Below are positions 1 through 9,949 of a stretch of 64,000 nucleotides of DNA, piece after piece; positions within the stretch are counted from its first letter, which is position 1, and every line of letters starts with the position of its first letter. The position numbers and the translations under genes were made by a program. The DNA lies in contig NZ_ARXV01000011.1 in the NCBI RefSeq assembly GCF_000756665.1, forward strand, positions 62,001 through 126,000, in the 5' to 3' direction. The notes beneath the pieces were generated by a model. The model was not told where the DNA came from. It did no database searches and saw nothing but the letters and a program-made list of their open reading frames with translations. Source of the DNA: Alcanivorax nanhaiticus (lineage in GTDB: Bacteria > Pseudomonadota > Gammaproteobacteria > Pseudomonadales > Alcanivoracaceae).

Positions 1-529
1 CACCTTGGTAATAGCGGCGTCCCGTCGCCATAAAGCCATCTACGGTTGCGGCACCAATCTTGATTCCAACGACCTCCCTTAGCGTCGGACTATCATCATT
101 CTTGATGGCAAATTCCATATAAGGGCGATCAAGGATGACCGGACTCTGAGGATCTCCCGGTTGATATCCGTTACGCCCCATCATGCTGACGTAATCGATA
201 TCGATATCGCAGCCCGCGTGACCAGACAACAAATCGTTCACCCCACCACATCCCAACTGCAGCTTCGACATGTTCAGATTAAGCTGCATTTCTCCATCCA
301 TACCCACCCTGTAAAAATTGAATGGGGTGGAGTACTCATTGGGATTTGCAAGTTCATCACCACGAACCATATCGGCAACAAAAAGCCCCTGTCCGGCAAC
401 ATCCCGAAGGGCGGATTCATTTAGCTCTTCCATCCCATCATTTCTGAAAGCCAGACTTTCCAGCGGAAACTGAAACAGAAAAAAAAGAAGAAGAACTTTT
501 GTGGGCCTTATCATTTTTTTATTCTTCAT
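1..529 (-). CDS. secreted protein of unknown function, C-terminus cut by window edge
   Basis: An open frame runs from ATG at 529 (minus strand) off the left edge of the window. It starts MKNKKMIRPTKVLLLFFLFQ, a classic Sec signal peptide ending near ...PLESLA. The mature part begins with MEELNESALRDVAGQGLF, the same type of 'acidic-x-L-x-x-V-x-G-Q/A-G' opening seen in the next gene upstream (541-2400). Further on it is rich in Asp, Gly and Asn (GCDIDIDYVSMMGRNGYQPG). The start lies 11 bp after the stop of that gene, so the two are almost certainly co-transcribed. I do not recognise the family; such openings occur in large secreted or surface proteins of Gammaproteobacteria. The base composition looks poorer in GC than the housekeeping genes to the right. 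Confidence 0.7.
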   Translation of the reverse strand, partial: MKNKKMIRPTKVLLLFFLFQFPLESLAFRNDGMEELNESALRDVAGQGLFVADMVRGDELANPNEYSTPFNFYRVGMDGEMQLNLNMSKLQLGCGGVNDLLSGHAGCDIDIDYVSMMGRNGYQPGDPQSPVILDRPYMEFAIKNDDSPTLREVVGIKIGAATVDGFMATGRRYYQG

Positions 530-540
530 AGCCCTATCTT

Positions 541-2400
541 TCACGGTGCACCTGCGCCGTAGCTGGTAAATTTCATATAGTTCATTTGTAGGCCTTCGAT
601 GCGGGAATCACCTATATTGACCACATCGGTTCGAATCACCGGAATTCCTTTGGGAACAGCTTCATCGCATGTAAAAACACCAAAAGGCCCACAGCTATAT
701 TCTCGATTTTCTGTATATGGTCGACTTGCTACTCCAAAAATCTCTGAGGGATCCTGCTTTCCGTTTACATAAACATGAGCGCCTCCTGCATTGACCGAAT
801 AGCTACCTCCATAACCACATCGATAGGGATCTCCAGCAGTTGCGGTACAGCTATCAGACCGGGCGTAGTATCTTCCGTTGGCATTATGAGAACCGTCATA
901 CAACGCCCCCAGGCCATTATTCCTGTTTGATGTCACTCCCCTTGGGGTGTATCCCTGAGCGGTGCATCCTTCACCTCCGGGACAGGAAAACTGACTGTTG
1001 CCATTGCGAACATCGACAGCAGTTAACAGATAAGCAAAAGCATCAAAATCCCGGCAGTTTTTGCATTTTCTGAAGAACATGCCGTCACTGGTGCTGTTAT
1101 AGGAATTTCGATTCGGATGAGAAACCGGCGTTGCAGCCCCTATACCATGAACGGAGGGGCAACCAATACCACGACAAGGAGTCCAGTCTCCCCAGCGGGA
1201 ATAGCCATGGGTGACTTCATAACTTTCTGGCAATTCAATGTCTGCAATCGGGATGTTGTAAGTCGAACTCACATGAGCCTTGTAGGCATCCACGTTTGCA
1301 CCAGGGGTGTTCTCAAGAATGGCAAGACGGGCAGTAATAAACCCCGGCAAGGTTTGACCGAAAGGGTCACTGGGATCAGATACAGTCTCTGGCACCGCAA
1401 ACGAATAGAAATGTTTGATAGCATTGTTCAGCGCGCCTGTTGTGGGCAATGCTGGGTCGCGCAAGAACGGAATTTCCAAAATGAAGTTTCCGTCCTGCTG
1501 AGGAACCGCATCCAGGGTTAGCGCCTGATAGAAGGGTTGTCCCAGGGCAATAAAGGCATCCACATTCTTGAAATGAAGCCCTTCATCTTCATCAAAAATA
1601 ACTGGCACACCAACAACATCACTTGCTGACCTGGAATCCTGTCCGGCAGAAAAACGAAAGTCACCGCGCAAGTGACTGTGGTACATGATTGCGAAGGTCT
1701 CATTGCCTGGCTGGGTATGCTGAAACATACGGAAGATAGAACCCGCCGCGTTCCCCTGAATGAGCGTCTGGCTTTTCAGAAATTCGCCAGTACCACTCTG
1801 CAGATTTTCATTTGGCCCGGTTCTGCCCGCCTCAATCTCTCCCATAAAGGAAAAGTTGTAATAAGGCTGAACCGTCGGGGCGACATATTCATAGACGGTT
1901 TTATCCGGCACGTTCGGATCTTCATTCAATGGAGTTCCATCGTAGTGATAACCAAACGGGGAATAGGCGCGCAGTACGTAGGGATTATCAAAAGGGGCGA
2001 AATTGACAATCTGACCACCCAAGGGACAGGCCAGACCTGTGCCGCTGCAAGCGGTGCCAAAACTGGTTCCAGACTGGTCCCAGTGAAAGCCTTGATTCGC
2101 CCCCGTGCCATCCGCAATGGCGGTAATACTCAATCCATACCAGCGCATATCGGCACGCTGAAAGGTGGTATCCCCAACCGGATTGGAACCCATCTGCTCG
2201 TAGTAACTGGTGGGCTTGGTCAGCCAGCGAAAATCTTCAAAACCCAACGCAATACCGGCACCACTGACACCGGACATGGCGTCATCATCCATACGCTCTA
2301 ATGCCGCCATACCCGTGAGCGGCGATAGCGTCATGGCAGCCAAAGCTGCAAGATGTGCCGTGCGGAGCACGTTACCCATGCGGCGATGTAACGAAGCCAT
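541..2400 (-). CDS. secreted protein of unknown function (619 aa)
   Basis: The protein starts with a positively charged stretch and a hydrophobic segment (residues about 12-33, ending GMAALE), consistent with Sec export. The motif LERMDDDAMSGVSGAGIAL follows directly and resembles the start of the next gene. The rest is rich in Gly, Asn, Tyr and aromatics. The middle and C-terminal thirds hold many cysteines, some in pairs (FRKCKNCRDFD, FSCPGGEGC, SDSCTATAGDPYRCGYG, SCGPFGVFTC), suggesting disulfides and an exported location. There are no membrane helices after the signal. A ribosome site AGGGAGA sits about 9 bases before the ATG. It heads a two-gene unit with the partial gene at 1-529. The family is not recognised; an outer-membrane or extracellular role is inferred only from the signal and cysteines. 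Confidence 0.7.
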   Translation of the reverse strand: MASLHRRMGNVLRTAHLAALAAMTLSPLTGMAALERMDDDAMSGVSGAGIALGFEDFRWLTKPTSYYEQMGSNPVGDTTFQRADMRWYGLSITAIADGTGANQGFHWDQSGTSFGTACSGTGLACPLGGQIVNFAPFDNPYVLRAYSPFGYHYDGTPLNEDPNVPDKTVYEYVAPTVQPYYNFSFMGEIEAGRTGPNENLQSGTGEFLKSQTLIQGNAAGSIFRMFQHTQPGNETFAIMYHSHLRGDFRFSAGQDSRSASDVVGVPVIFDEDEGLHFKNVDAFIALGQPFYQALTLDAVPQQDGNFILEIPFLRDPALPTTGALNNAIKHFYSFAVPETVSDPSDPFGQTLPGFITARLAILENTPGANVDAYKAHVSSTYNIPIADIELPESYEVTHGYSRWGDWTPCRGIGCPSVHGIGAATPVSHPNRNSYNSTSDGMFFRKCKNCRDFDAFAYLLTAVDVRNGNSQFSCPGGEGCTAQGYTPRGVTSNRNNGLGALYDGSHNANGRYYARSDSCTATAGDPYRCGYGGSYSVNAGGAHVYVNGKQDPSEIFGVASRPYTENREYSCGPFGVFTCDEAVPKGIPVIRTDVVNIGDSRIEGLQMNYMKFTSYGAGAP

Positions 2401-2660
2401 CCCGCGTCTCCCTATACATTTTGATTATTCTTATTCCCTATCTGCTAACAATTGTTCACAGACAGTTCCTATAGATTTTTGTAAGGTCGCGCGGCACGAC
2501 TGATCAAACAATGATCAGCTTTAAGAATTTTGTATACTCAATTTTATGTTGTTGTTTTATAAAGACGCGGGTCGCGTATGAGGGATGAGCGAAAATGTCA
2601 GGAATAAGAATTTTGTGACAATCCGATCGGGTTGCGATGGATAAAAGGGCCAGGAACCGG
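2401..2660. promoter_or_regulatory. AT-rich spacer with inverted repeat upstream of the secreted-protein operon
   Basis: The stretch between mnmE and the secreted protein gene at 541-2400 has no gene. It is AT-rich next to the left operon and must hold its promoter. A 7-bp inverted repeat, CTGATCA-AACAA-TGATCAG, lies at 2500-2518, and a near-palindrome CAATCCGATCGGGTTG at 2619-2634. No T-run follows either, so an operator is as likely as a terminator. Confidence 0.35.
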
Positions 2661-4031
2661 CTATTTGCCAATACAAAAAGAGGAGAAGATGCGGCCCAGA
2701 AGGTCATCAGCGGTAAAGGCACCGGTGATTTCTTCCAGGGCTTTCTGGGCGGCGCGCAGGTCTTCGGCGAGGAGTTCACCAGCGGCATGGCCGTGGAGCT
2801 GGGCTTTGCCGTTGTCTAGCGCCTCAAGGGCCTGCTCGAGGGCGGTGATATGACGGCGGCGGGCGGAGAAACGGCTTTGGCCTTCCCCCTGATAGCCGGC
2901 CACCGCTTTCAGGTGAGCACGCAGGTCTGACAGCCCTTCCCCGGTGGAGGCTGACAATATATAGGTACCATCATCTGCGGCACCGGGCGGCAGGCCGGAC
3001 AGGTCTGCCTTGTTGAGGATCACCGTGACCGGCAAATCCAGGTTTTCCAACTGCTGTTGACTCTGCGGTAGTAAGCTGTGGATATCTTGTGGGTCGATAG
3101 CGTCTTCCCGGGAATCCACCATGACCAGCAGGCGGTCAGCTTTTTTCATTTCCGCGTAGGCGCGGCGAATCCCCTCCTGTTCCACCACGTCACCACTTTC
3201 CCTCAGGCCGGCAGTATCAATCAGGTTGAGGGGCATGCCATCCAGCTGTATGGCTTCGCGCAGCACATCCCGAGTGGTACCGGCAATGTCGGTGACGATG
3301 GCCGCATCAAAGCCGGCCAGGGCATTCATCAGGGATGACTTGCCCGCGTTGGGCTTGCCGGCAATCACCAGAGTCATGCCTTCGCGTACCAGGCGCCCCT
3401 GGCGAGCCTCATCCAGTACCCGTAGCGCCTGTTGATAAACGGCATCCAGATCACCAGCCACTTTGCCATCGGATAGAAAATCGATTTCCTCTTCAGGGAA
3501 ATCGATGGCGGCCTCCACATAGATGCGCAGGCCGATCAGCTCTTCCACCAGCTGATTTACCTCACTGGAAAACGCTCCCTGCAGGGAATGCAGGGCCGCC
3601 CGGGCAGAGGCTTCGGTGCCGGCATCAATCAGATCGGCAATGGCTTCTGCCTGAGTCAGATCCATCTTGTCATTGAGAAAGGCACGCTGGGAAAACTCGC
3701 CGGCAAGTGCCTGACGTGCTCCGGCATCAATACAGGCCTTGACCAGCAGATCCAGGATGACGGGGCCGCCATGGCCCTGCAGTTCCACCACTTCTTCGCC
3801 GGTGAACGAGTTCGGTGCCGGAAAGTAGATCGCCAGCCCTTCGTCGATGACCTCACCAGCGCCATCGCGAAAACGAGCGAAGTGCGCCATACGTGGAGTC
3901 AGCTCACGATCGCCGCAGAGCGTTTTGGCAATTACCAGCGATGCAGGCCCGGACAAACGCACCACACCTACGCCACCCCGACCGGGGGCGGTAGCGATGG
4001 CGACAATAGTGTCCTGACTTGTATTCGACAT
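2661..4031 (-). CDS. mnmE: tRNA uridine-5-carboxymethylaminomethyl(34) synthesis GTPase MnmE
   Basis: MnmE works with MnmG to modify U34 of tRNAs that read split codon boxes. The 456-residue length is usual. The N-terminal tetrahydrofolate-binding domain (about 1-120) opens with [21 protein letters not shown]. The inserted G domain shows G1 GKPNAGKSS at about 225-233, TTRD at 252-255, DTAG at 272-275 and NKAD near 340. The C-terminus ends in FCIGK, with the conserved catalytic cysteine of the C-x-GK motif. It follows yidC on the minus strand after a 100-bp gap that contains a terminator-like hairpin, so it may be transcribed partly on its own. No mnmG is next to it; the neighbour is an unrelated secreted-protein operon. 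Confidence 0.98.
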   Translation of the reverse strand: MSNTSQDTIVAIATAPGRGGVGVVRLSGPASLVIAKTLCGDRELTPRMAHFARFRDGAGEVIDEGLAIYFPAPNSFTGEEVVELQGHGGPVILDLLVKACIDAGARQALAGEFSQRAFLNDKMDLTQAEAIADLIDAGTEASARAALHSLQGAFSSEVNQLVEELIGLRIYVEAAIDFPEEEIDFLSDGKVAGDLDAVYQQALRVLDEARQGRLVREGMTLVIAGKPNAGKSSLMNALAGFDAAIVTDIAGTTRDVLREAIQLDGMPLNLIDTAGLRESGDVVEQEGIRRAYAEMKKADRLLVMVDSREDAIDPQDIHSLLPQSQQQLENLDLPVTVILNKADLSGLPPGAADDGTYILSASTGEGLSDLRAHLKAVAGYQGEGQSRFSARRRHITALEQALEALDNGKAQLHGHAAGELLAEDLRAAQKALEEITGAFTADDLLGRIFSSFCIGK

Positions 4032-4073
4032 GGCGAAATTATAAGGATCAGAGGTTGTTGGATACCAGCAAAC

Positions 4074-4101
4074 AAAAAGCCGGTCAGGGACCGGCTTTTC
4101 G
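4074..4101 (-). terminator. terminator after yidC
   Basis: The inverted repeat GCCGGTC-AGG-GACCGGC is read on the minus strand just after the yidC stop and is followed there by TTTTTGTTT. This is the usual form of an intrinsic terminator. It lies between yidC and mnmE and would reduce read-through into mnmE. Confidence 0.75.
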
Positions 4102-4134
4102 TCGAACGTCAGACATGAGGCGTTCTGCGTTCCT

Positions 4135-5856
4135 TCAGCCTTTCTCGATATTGCGGGTAATCACCCACTGCTGGGCAATGGAAAGAATGTTGTTGGTCAG
4201 CCAGTACAGTACCAGACCTGCCGGGAACCACAGCATGAAGACAGAGAAGGCTACCGGCATCCACTTCATCACCTGGGCCTGCATGGGATCGGCAGGTGTC
4301 GGGTTGAGACGCGTCTGCAGGAACATGGAGGCCCCCATCAGGATGGGCAGCACGAAGTACGGGTCCATCACCGACAGGTCATTGATCCACAGGAAGAACG
4401 GCGCCTGGCGCAGCTCCACGGATTCCAGCAGCACGTAGTACAGGGAAATGAATACCGGCATCTGCACCAGCATGGGTAGACAGCCACCCAGCGGGTTGAT
4501 CTTCTCGCGCTGGAACAGCTTCATGGTTTCCATTTGCGCTTTCTGGCGGTCGTTCTTGTGCTGCTCCTTGATGCGCTGCATCTCGGGAGCCACCTTGCGC
4601 ATCTTGGCCATGGAACGGTAGCTGGTAGCACTCAGCTTGAAGAAGATGGCCTTGATGATGAAGGTCAACAGGATGATCGCCACACCCCAGTTCACCACGC
4701 CGCCACCAATATCGATATCCATGCCGAACACGGACACCTGGCCGCTCTGCAGGAAGACCAGCAAGGCAAAGATCGGCTGGGCGATAAACCATAGCCAGCC
4801 ATAGTCCACAGTCATATCCAGACCACCACTGATGGCAGCCAGATGATCCTGCTGTTTCGGACCGGCATAAAACTCCGCATAGAGAGCCTTTTCTTCGCCA
4901 GCAGGCACGGTCACGGTAGGGCTGACAAAGCGGAGCAGGTACTGATCACGCTTGGGCAAATAGACGCTGGAATAATGATTACGCTGCTGGGCATCGGGCA
5001 CCCAGGCTGACACGAAGTAATGCTGGAGCATGGCAATCCAGCCACCCTGAACCGTCAGATTCAGGGGTTTTTCCTGCATGTCATCAAAATCGAATTTGTT
5101 GTAGGGCTTTTCGGTATCCCAGTAGGCACCGCCCAGATAGGTTGGCATGGGAACCAGCCCCTGGGTGGACGTTCCCGGGTCTTCACTACCGTCGCGTTTG
5201 ATCTGCCCATAAAGCGCGCCGCTCCAGGGTTGATCACCCTGATTGCGAATGATGTGGCTGACGCGCACCAGATAGCTGCCCTTCTCGAAGGTGTAGCGCT
5301 TGATGATCTGTGCACCATTCTCCTGGTTAAGGGTCAGGTCCACATTCAATTCCTGGGCACCGTCAGTCAGCTGATAGCTGTCCTGGGAGGCAGACCACAG
5401 CGGCCGGCCAGATGAAGTGTCGGTGCCATTCTTGCCCACCAGCCCGCTCTGAGCCACGTAGGTCATGTCCGCACCCTGCTTCATCAACACGAAGGGCTGA
5501 TCCGGGGTTTCTACGTGATTTGGGTACTCGGGAAGGGCCAGGCGAACGATATCCCCCCCCCGAGGATCAATTTCCACACGCAGGACATCAGTATTCACCT
5601 GCACTTTGCGGGAGGAAGCAGCTGCAGCTGACGCTTCCGTTATCGGGGGCTGAGCCTCAGCTGACGCAGCAGCATCAGGCACCGTACTGTCTTCTGGTTG
5701 AGGCTGAGGCAGGTCAGAAAGAGAGTCACTGCTGTCGGCAACCTGTTCAACCGGTGTCGGTGTGGCCGGGTTGGCATAGTCCTGCTGCCAAGCCTGAATC
5801 ATCAGGTAGGAGACAACGGCAATGCCGGTGATCACGAGCGCGCGCGGGATATCCAT
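4135..5856 (-). CDS. yidC: membrane protein insertase YidC
   Basis: YidC inserts and folds inner-membrane proteins alone or with SecYEG. The protein begins [25 protein letters not shown], the first membrane helix of Gram-negative YidC. A Pro/Ser/Ala-rich linker follows, then a periplasmic beta-sandwich domain (about 85-340), and a C-terminal block of five helices with [23 protein letters not shown]. The charged cytoplasmic loop contains [21 protein letters not shown]. The 573-residue length is usual. It lies 40 bp after rnpA on the same strand. That space is too short for yidD, which most relatives carry between rnpA and yidC. Confidence 0.98.
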   Translation of the reverse strand: MDIPRALVITGIAVVSYLMIQAWQQDYANPATPTPVEQVADSSDSLSDLPQPQPEDSTVPDAAASAEAQPPITEASAAAASSRKVQVNTDVLRVEIDPRGGDIVRLALPEYPNHVETPDQPFVLMKQGADMTYVAQSGLVGKNGTDTSSGRPLWSASQDSYQLTDGAQELNVDLTLNQENGAQIIKRYTFEKGSYLVRVSHIIRNQGDQPWSGALYGQIKRDGSEDPGTSTQGLVPMPTYLGGAYWDTEKPYNKFDFDDMQEKPLNLTVQGGWIAMLQHYFVSAWVPDAQQRNHYSSVYLPKRDQYLLRFVSPTVTVPAGEEKALYAEFYAGPKQQDHLAAISGGLDMTVDYGWLWFIAQPIFALLVFLQSGQVSVFGMDIDIGGGVVNWGVAIILLTFIIKAIFFKLSATSYRSMAKMRKVAPEMQRIKEQHKNDRQKAQMETMKLFQREKINPLGGCLPMLVQMPVFISLYYVLLESVELRQAPFFLWINDLSVMDPYFVLPILMGASMFLQTRLNPTPADPMQAQVMKWMPVAFSVFMLWFPAGLVLYWLTNNILSIAQQWVITRNIEKG

Positions 5857-5896
5857 AAATGGCTAATCAGTAGCGTGAAAAACGGGCCGCAGTTTC

Positions 5897-6262
5897 TCAA
5901 GCTTGCCGACACTTGGCAAGCAGCTTGTCAAATAGCTGGCCGAGCTGGAGGGTAACCTGAGCAGAATCCGGGTGATCAATACGGCCCCGGACCAGAAGAA
6001 TAATGTCGAGACCAACCAGTTGATCCTGGCGAACCCGGAACTGTTCCCGGGCGCGTCGCTTGACGCAGGCACGGTCAACAGCACGCTTGGCGCGCTTGCG
6101 ACCAATCACCAATCCCAGTCGGGGAAGGGGTTGCTCGCTGGGCGTTGCCAACAACAAGAAGACCGCATTGCCCACCTTCCACTTGGGGTGGTCAAAAACG
6201 GTTTGATATTGGCTACCGGTAAGAAGTCGGTGTTGGCGGGTAAAGGCCAGGCTGTCGGGCAC
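5897..6262 (-). CDS. rnpA: ribonuclease P protein component
   Basis: RnpA is the protein cofactor of RNase P, which matures the 5' ends of tRNAs. I place the start at the GTG at 6262 (VPDSLAFTRQHRLLTGSQY): an AGAGGT ribosome site lies 5 bases upstream, the 121-residue product has the usual length, and a longer reading would run into rpmH in another frame. The RNA-binding signature is RLGLVIGRKRAKRAVDRACVKRRARE. It follows rpmH by 37 bp and is surely co-transcribed with it. The end is 40 bp from the yidC start. Confidence 0.95.
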   Translation of the reverse strand: MPDSLAFTRQHRLLTGSQYQTVFDHPKWKVGNAVFLLLATPSEQPLPRLGLVIGRKRAKRAVDRACVKRRAREQFRVRQDQLVGLDIILLVRGRIDHPDSAQVTLQLGQLFDKLLAKCRQA

Positions 6263-6299
6263 AGTTACCTCTGCCGGAGGGACGGGTAAAACGGTTGGC

Positions 6300-6434
6300 T
6301 TAGGCAGCCAACCGCTTACGACCCTTGGCACGACGAGCGGCCAGAATCTTGCGACCGTTCTTGGTGGCCATGCGGGCACGGAAACCGTGGGCACGCTTGC
6401 GCTTGAGTACGCTGGGCTGGAATGTACGTTTCAT
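6300..6434 (-). CDS. rpmH: 50S ribosomal protein L34
   Basis: The 44-codon frame from ATG at 6434 reads [20 protein letters not shown] and ends in KGRKRLAA, matching L34 over its full length, including the Arg/Lys-rich body. L34 is a small protein of the large ribosomal subunit. It is the first gene of the rpmH-rnpA-yidC row and is divergent from dnaA across the origin, as in most Gammaproteobacteria. Confidence 0.98.
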
Positions 6435-6580
6435 GTTCGCTTACCTGTGCTAGTAACAGCATTTCAGAAGGCCGGCAAGTCTAGGGAATAGGTGTTGTTG
6501 TGTCAATGGGCAGTGAATGACCTTTTCAGGTAATTGCTGGGTTGGCCTGGTGTGCTCACCGAGGGGGATCGAGCGACAGT

Positions 6581-6675
6581 GAGTAGCGAGTTTTGAGTTG
6601 AGTTGCGAAATGCAAAAGCCACTGCGATGCGGATCCGATGGTTTTGATTTTCGAAACTCGCTGCTCGTAGCTCGC
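6581..6675. repeat. heptad inverted-repeat element next to oriC
   Basis: The left arm (6581-6617) contains GAGTAGCGAGTTTTGAGTTG; the right arm (6641-6675) contains TTTTCGAAACTCGCTGCTCG. They form a long imperfect hairpin around a 23-base centre. Both arms move in 7-base steps (GAGTAGC, GAGTTTT, GAGTTGA...). It belongs to the dispersed family described in the findings and lies between the rpmH promoter region and the AT-rich part of oriC. Confidence 0.7.
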
Positions 6676-6760
6676 GTCTTTGCTGTTTGCAGCTCGAGCA
6701 ATGTTCCTGCGAGGGGTTGGCGGCATGCAAATCCCGCATTGGGCTTTCTGAAACCAGACT

Positions 6761-7056
6761 GTTAATAGAATTAAATTATTTAAGTATTTATTGATTGTAT
6801 TAGTAGTTATAAGGGGAGCCGTTTTTTGTGGGTAACTCGCTTTTCCTTATTTTTTTCAGTGGCTTGCGTTGTTGGTAACTTGCGTATCGTTGTGTGTAAC
6901 CCCTGGGGGTGAGTCGGGGATCGCCTGTCATTAAATGTGGGTATAAGTCGTCCACCCAGTTTTCCACCGGGTTGTCCCTGCACTCCCCAACAGGGTTATG
7001 GGTATAGTTATCCACAGTAAAAACAGAGAAAAAAAAGCCGGTGAGCCTGTGGATAG
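6761..7056. other. chromosomal replication origin (oriC)
   Basis: The rpmH-dnaA space holds the classic origin signals. An AT-rich stretch at 6761-6810 is a candidate unwinding element. Next come DnaA boxes: TGTGGGTAA at 6827-6835, TGTGTGTAA at 6891-6899, TGTGGGTAT at 6936-6944, the perfect TTATCCACA at 7008-7016, and TGTGGATAG at 7048-7056. A weak TTTTCCACC lies at 6960-6968. The location between rpmH and dnaA matches the mapped origin of Pseudomonas. The dnaA promoter must lie in the same stretch, where DnaA can control its own gene. Confidence 0.85.
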
Positions 7057-7136
7057 ATGGAGGATCCAGAGGGTAGAATGGCTGGCTCGATTCGGGTTCA
7101 CGCCCACATCATTCATTTTTTGAGCAAGGCGGTTTT

Positions 7137-8552
7137 GTGTCTGAGGAGCTCTGGCAACGCTGTCTGACGCGGCTTGAGGATGAGTTGCCGTCACAGCAGT
7201 ACAACATGTGGATTCGACCGCTTCAGGTGGCCGCCTCCGCAGATGGCGCAGAGCTGACCCTGTTTGCTCCTAATCGCTTTGTGGTGGACTGGGTGCGCGA
7301 CAAGTACCTGGAGCGTATCGGTGAGGTGTTAGGCGAAATGCAGGCGGGATCCTTGCCACATTTGCGCCTTGAGGTGGGGTCTTCGAGAGCGGCAGCTGTG
7401 CCAGCGGCTTCTGCACCCCAGCCGGTATCAACTCCTGCGGCAAGTCCTGCAGGCCCGATACGAACGCCGGAACCCGCTGAGGTCCGTTCGGCCGCACCCC
7501 AGGCCGAGGTGGGTGGAGCCCGCAAGCATCGCAGCAATCTGAATACCGGCTTTACCTTCGCCACCTTTGTCGAGGGGAAATCCAACCGTATGGCCGCCGC
7601 CGCCGCTCAGCAAGTTGCCGAGAATCCAGCCAGTCACGGCTACAACCCGCTGCTGCTATATGGCGGTGTTGGCTTGGGGAAGACGCACTTGATGCATGCG
7701 GTGGGCAACGAGCTGATCCGTCGTAATCCCAATGCCAAGGTGGTTTACCTGCACAGTGAGCGCTTTGTGGCAGACATGATCTCTGCGCTGCGCAACAAGA
7801 CGATCAATGAGTTCAAGCGCTTCTACCGAAGTGTGGATGCGTTGCTGATTGATGATATTCAGTTTTTTGCAGGTAAAGAGCAGTCCCAGGAGGAGTTCTT
7901 CCATACCTTTAATGCTCTGCTCGAAAATGGTCAGCAAATCATTCTTACCTGTGACAAGTTTCCCAAGGAAGTAGATGGCCTGGAAGAGCGCCTGAAGAGC
8001 CGGTTTGGCTGGGGGCTCTCCCAGCCCATGGAGCCGCCGGAACTGGAAACGCGGGTGGCAATTCTCAAGAAGAAAGCCGAAGAGGCGAAGGTGGATTTGC
8101 CCAATGATGCCGCCTTCTTTATCGCCCAGCGTATCCGTTCTAATGTACGGGAACTGGAAGGGGCTCTGCGGCGGGTGATTGCCCATGTACGCTTTACCGG
8201 CGCACAGATCGATATTGGTTTGATCAAGGAAGCGCTCAAGGATCTGATTGCCTTGCAGGCGCGCCAGATCAGTATCGACAATATCCAGCGAGTGGTAGCC
8301 GAGTACTACAAGATCAAGATTAATGACCTGCTCTCGCCGCGAAGGACGCGCTCAGTGGCGCGTCCTCGCCAGGTGGCCATGGCGCTCTCCAAGGAGCTGA
8401 CCAGTCACAGCCTGCCGGAGATCGGTGAAAATTTTGGTGGCCGGGATCACACTACGGTGTTGCATGCTTGCCGCAAGGTGTTGGAGCTGCGGGAATCCAA
8501 CCCGGAAATCGAAGAAGACTATCAGAACCTGTTGCGGACACTGACGTCCTGA
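7137..8552 (+). CDS. dnaA: chromosomal replication initiator protein DnaA
   Basis: DnaA binds the boxes at oriC and opens the duplex. The 471-residue protein starts at a GTG ([29 protein letters not shown], domain I). A Pro/Ala-rich linker covers about 85-135. The AAA+ domain has Walker [10 protein letters not shown] at 176-184 and Walker [10 protein letters not shown] around 238-246. The C-terminal DNA-binding domain has the signature [15 protein letters not shown]. The upstream region carries the box cluster it recognises. dnaN follows after 48 bp on the same strand. Confidence 0.99.
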   Translation: MSEELWQRCLTRLEDELPSQQYNMWIRPLQVAASADGAELTLFAPNRFVVDWVRDKYLERIGEVLGEMQAGSLPHLRLEVGSSRAAAVPAASAPQPVSTPAASPAGPIRTPEPAEVRSAAPQAEVGGARKHRSNLNTGFTFATFVEGKSNRMAAAAAQQVAENPASHGYNPLLLYGGVGLGKTHLMHAVGNELIRRNPNAKVVYLHSERFVADMISALRNKTINEFKRFYRSVDALLIDDIQFFAGKEQSQEEFFHTFNALLENGQQIILTCDKFPKEVDGLEERLKSRFGWGLSQPMEPPELETRVAILKKKAEEAKVDLPNDAAFFIAQRIRSNVRELEGALRRVIAHVRFTGAQIDIGLIKEALKDLIALQARQISIDNIQRVVAEYYKIKINDLLSPRRTRSVARPRQVAMALSKELTSHSLPEIGENFGGRDHTTVLHACRKVLELRESNPEIEEDYQNLLRTLTS

Positions 8553-8600
8553 GCAGGGGGATAACAACGGAAGCCCTGATAACCAGAACGGGAAAGCGCG

Positions 8601-9701
8601 ATGAAATTCTCAATCAATAGAGAACAGCTCCTCAAGCCCTTGCAGCAGGTCGCTGCAGTGGTCGAAAAACGGCAGACCCTGCCGGTGCTGTCCAACGTCC
8701 TGCTGGAAGTCGGGGACGGCCAGCTTTCCATGACGGGCACCGACCTTGAGCTGGAGCTGGTGGCGCGTTTGGCGCTGGAAGGTGAGCTGCAGCCGGGTGA
8801 GACTACAGTGCCTGCGCGCAAGCTGGTCGATATCGCCAAGAGCCTGCCGGCGGAAGCCGAGATTCGCTTTGAGGTAGACGGTGAGCGTATGTTGGTTCGT
8901 TCTGGCCGCAGCCGCTTCACCCTCTCTACTTTGCCCGCATCGGAATTTCCCAGCCAGGATGAAGATGCTACGGGCTCTACCCTCGATATCCAGCCTAACG
9001 TGCTGCGAAGCCTGATTGATCGTACGGCTTTCTCCATGGCGCAGCAGGATGTGCGTTACTACCTTAACGGTATGCTGTTCGAGCTGAAGCCGGGGCGCCT
9101 GCGTGCTGTGGCGACCGATGGTCACCGTCTGGCACTGTGTGATGCGGAGCTGGAAGCGCCAGTAGAAGAAGCCTCGGTGATTCTGCCACGCAAGGGTGTG
9201 ATGGAATTGTCCCGTATTCTTGGCGATGCAGGCGAAGCGGCCCGCCTGACCATCGGCCGTAACCATGTGCGCATTGTGGTGGGTGCCATCACCTTCACCT
9301 CCAAGCTGGTGGACGGCAAGTTCCCGGAATATGACCGGGTGATCCCCAAGGAAGGCACTCGTCATGTGATTGCCGATCGCGAGACCCTGCGTCAGGCATT
9401 GGCTCGGGTGGCCATCCTTTCCAACGAGAAATACCGTGGCGTGCGGGTGCAGTTGGCTGAGGGTAGCCTGCGTATTGTGGCCAACAACCCGGAGCAGGAA
9501 GAAGCGGAAGAAGAAGTATCCGTGGATTTCAACGGTCAGCCTTTGGAGATTGGCTTCAACGTGAGCTATCTGCTGGATGTGCTCAACACCATGAACGGCA
9601 CCCAGGCGGAGCTGGAAATGGGCGACAGCAATAGCAGTGCTCTGGTGTTTGATCCAGAAAGCAAGGCGGCCCTTTATGTGGTCATGCCCATGCGCCTCTG
9701 A
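8601..9701 (+). CDS. dnaN: DNA polymerase III sliding clamp (beta subunit)
   Basis: The beta clamp encircles DNA and tethers polymerase III. It starts MKFSINREQLLKPLQQVAAVVEKRQTLPVLSNVLL and ends ALYVVMPMRL, the conserved C-terminal PMRL. The 366-residue length is that of the family's three-domain clamp. A weak GGGAAAG ribosome site precedes the ATG. It lies 48 bp after dnaA and is probably co-transcribed with it. Unlike the usual arrangement, a strong terminator and a 519-bp gap separate it from recF. Confidence 0.99.
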   Translation: MKFSINREQLLKPLQQVAAVVEKRQTLPVLSNVLLEVGDGQLSMTGTDLELELVARLALEGELQPGETTVPARKLVDIAKSLPAEAEIRFEVDGERMLVRSGRSRFTLSTLPASEFPSQDEDATGSTLDIQPNVLRSLIDRTAFSMAQQDVRYYLNGMLFELKPGRLRAVATDGHRLALCDAELEAPVEEASVILPRKGVMELSRILGDAGEAARLTIGRNHVRIVVGAITFTSKLVDGKFPEYDRVIPKEGTRHVIADRETLRQALARVAILSNEKYRGVRVQLAEGSLRIVANNPEQEEAEEEVSVDFNGQPLEIGFNVSYLLDVLNTMNGTQAELEMGDSNSSALVFDPESKAALYVVMPMRL

Positions 9702-9717
9702 TCACCCATGTTCCAGC

Positions 9718-9747
9718 AAAAAGCCCGGCTATATGTCGGGCTTTTTT
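9718..9747 (+). terminator. terminator after dnaN
   Basis: AAAAAGCCCGGC-TATAT-GTCGGGCTTTTTT is a GC-rich hairpin with a T-run, 16 bases after the dnaN stop. It should end the dnaA-dnaN transcript and make recF-gyrB depend on its own promoter. Confidence 0.9.
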
Positions 9748-9761
9748 GTGCCTGCACATAA

Positions 9762-9796
9762 AGCTACGAGCTACGAGCTACGAGCTACGAGCTCCG
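9762..9796. repeat. tandem 7-bp repeat (AGCTACG)4
   Basis: Four exact copies of AGCTACG run from 9762 and a fifth, broken unit (AGCTCCG) follows. Only one arm is present here; no complementary array is seen downstream before the REP pair at 9859. It looks like a single-arm member of the heptad family. Confidence 0.8.
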
Positions 9797-9858
9797 CGCG
9801 GTTGGATTAAGAAAGGTCGAAAAGTTCCCCGGCGGGTGCGGCATTTTCCAAAGCCGCA

Positions 9859-9949
9859 GTAGGAGCGTCGCTTGAGACGCGAGCCTGAGCCCGCGAGGGA
9901 TGTTTTTTCTCGCCAAGACTCGCATTCGCGTCTCAAGCGACGCTCCTGC
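9859..9949. repeat. inverted pair of REP sequences
   Basis: A REP copy on the plus strand at 9859-9882 (GTAGGAGCGTCGCTTGAGAC then GCGA) faces a copy on the minus strand at 9925-9949, the near-perfect reverse complement. Each has the GTAG head followed by a short internal palindrome. This is the form of REP elements mobilised by RAYT transposases; a RAYT gene lies at 55847. Confidence 0.8.

Noticed and set aside
161..424. Plus-strand 87-codon frame at the left edge
   Set aside because: It is opposite the partial secreted protein, which has a proper signal peptide and operon context.
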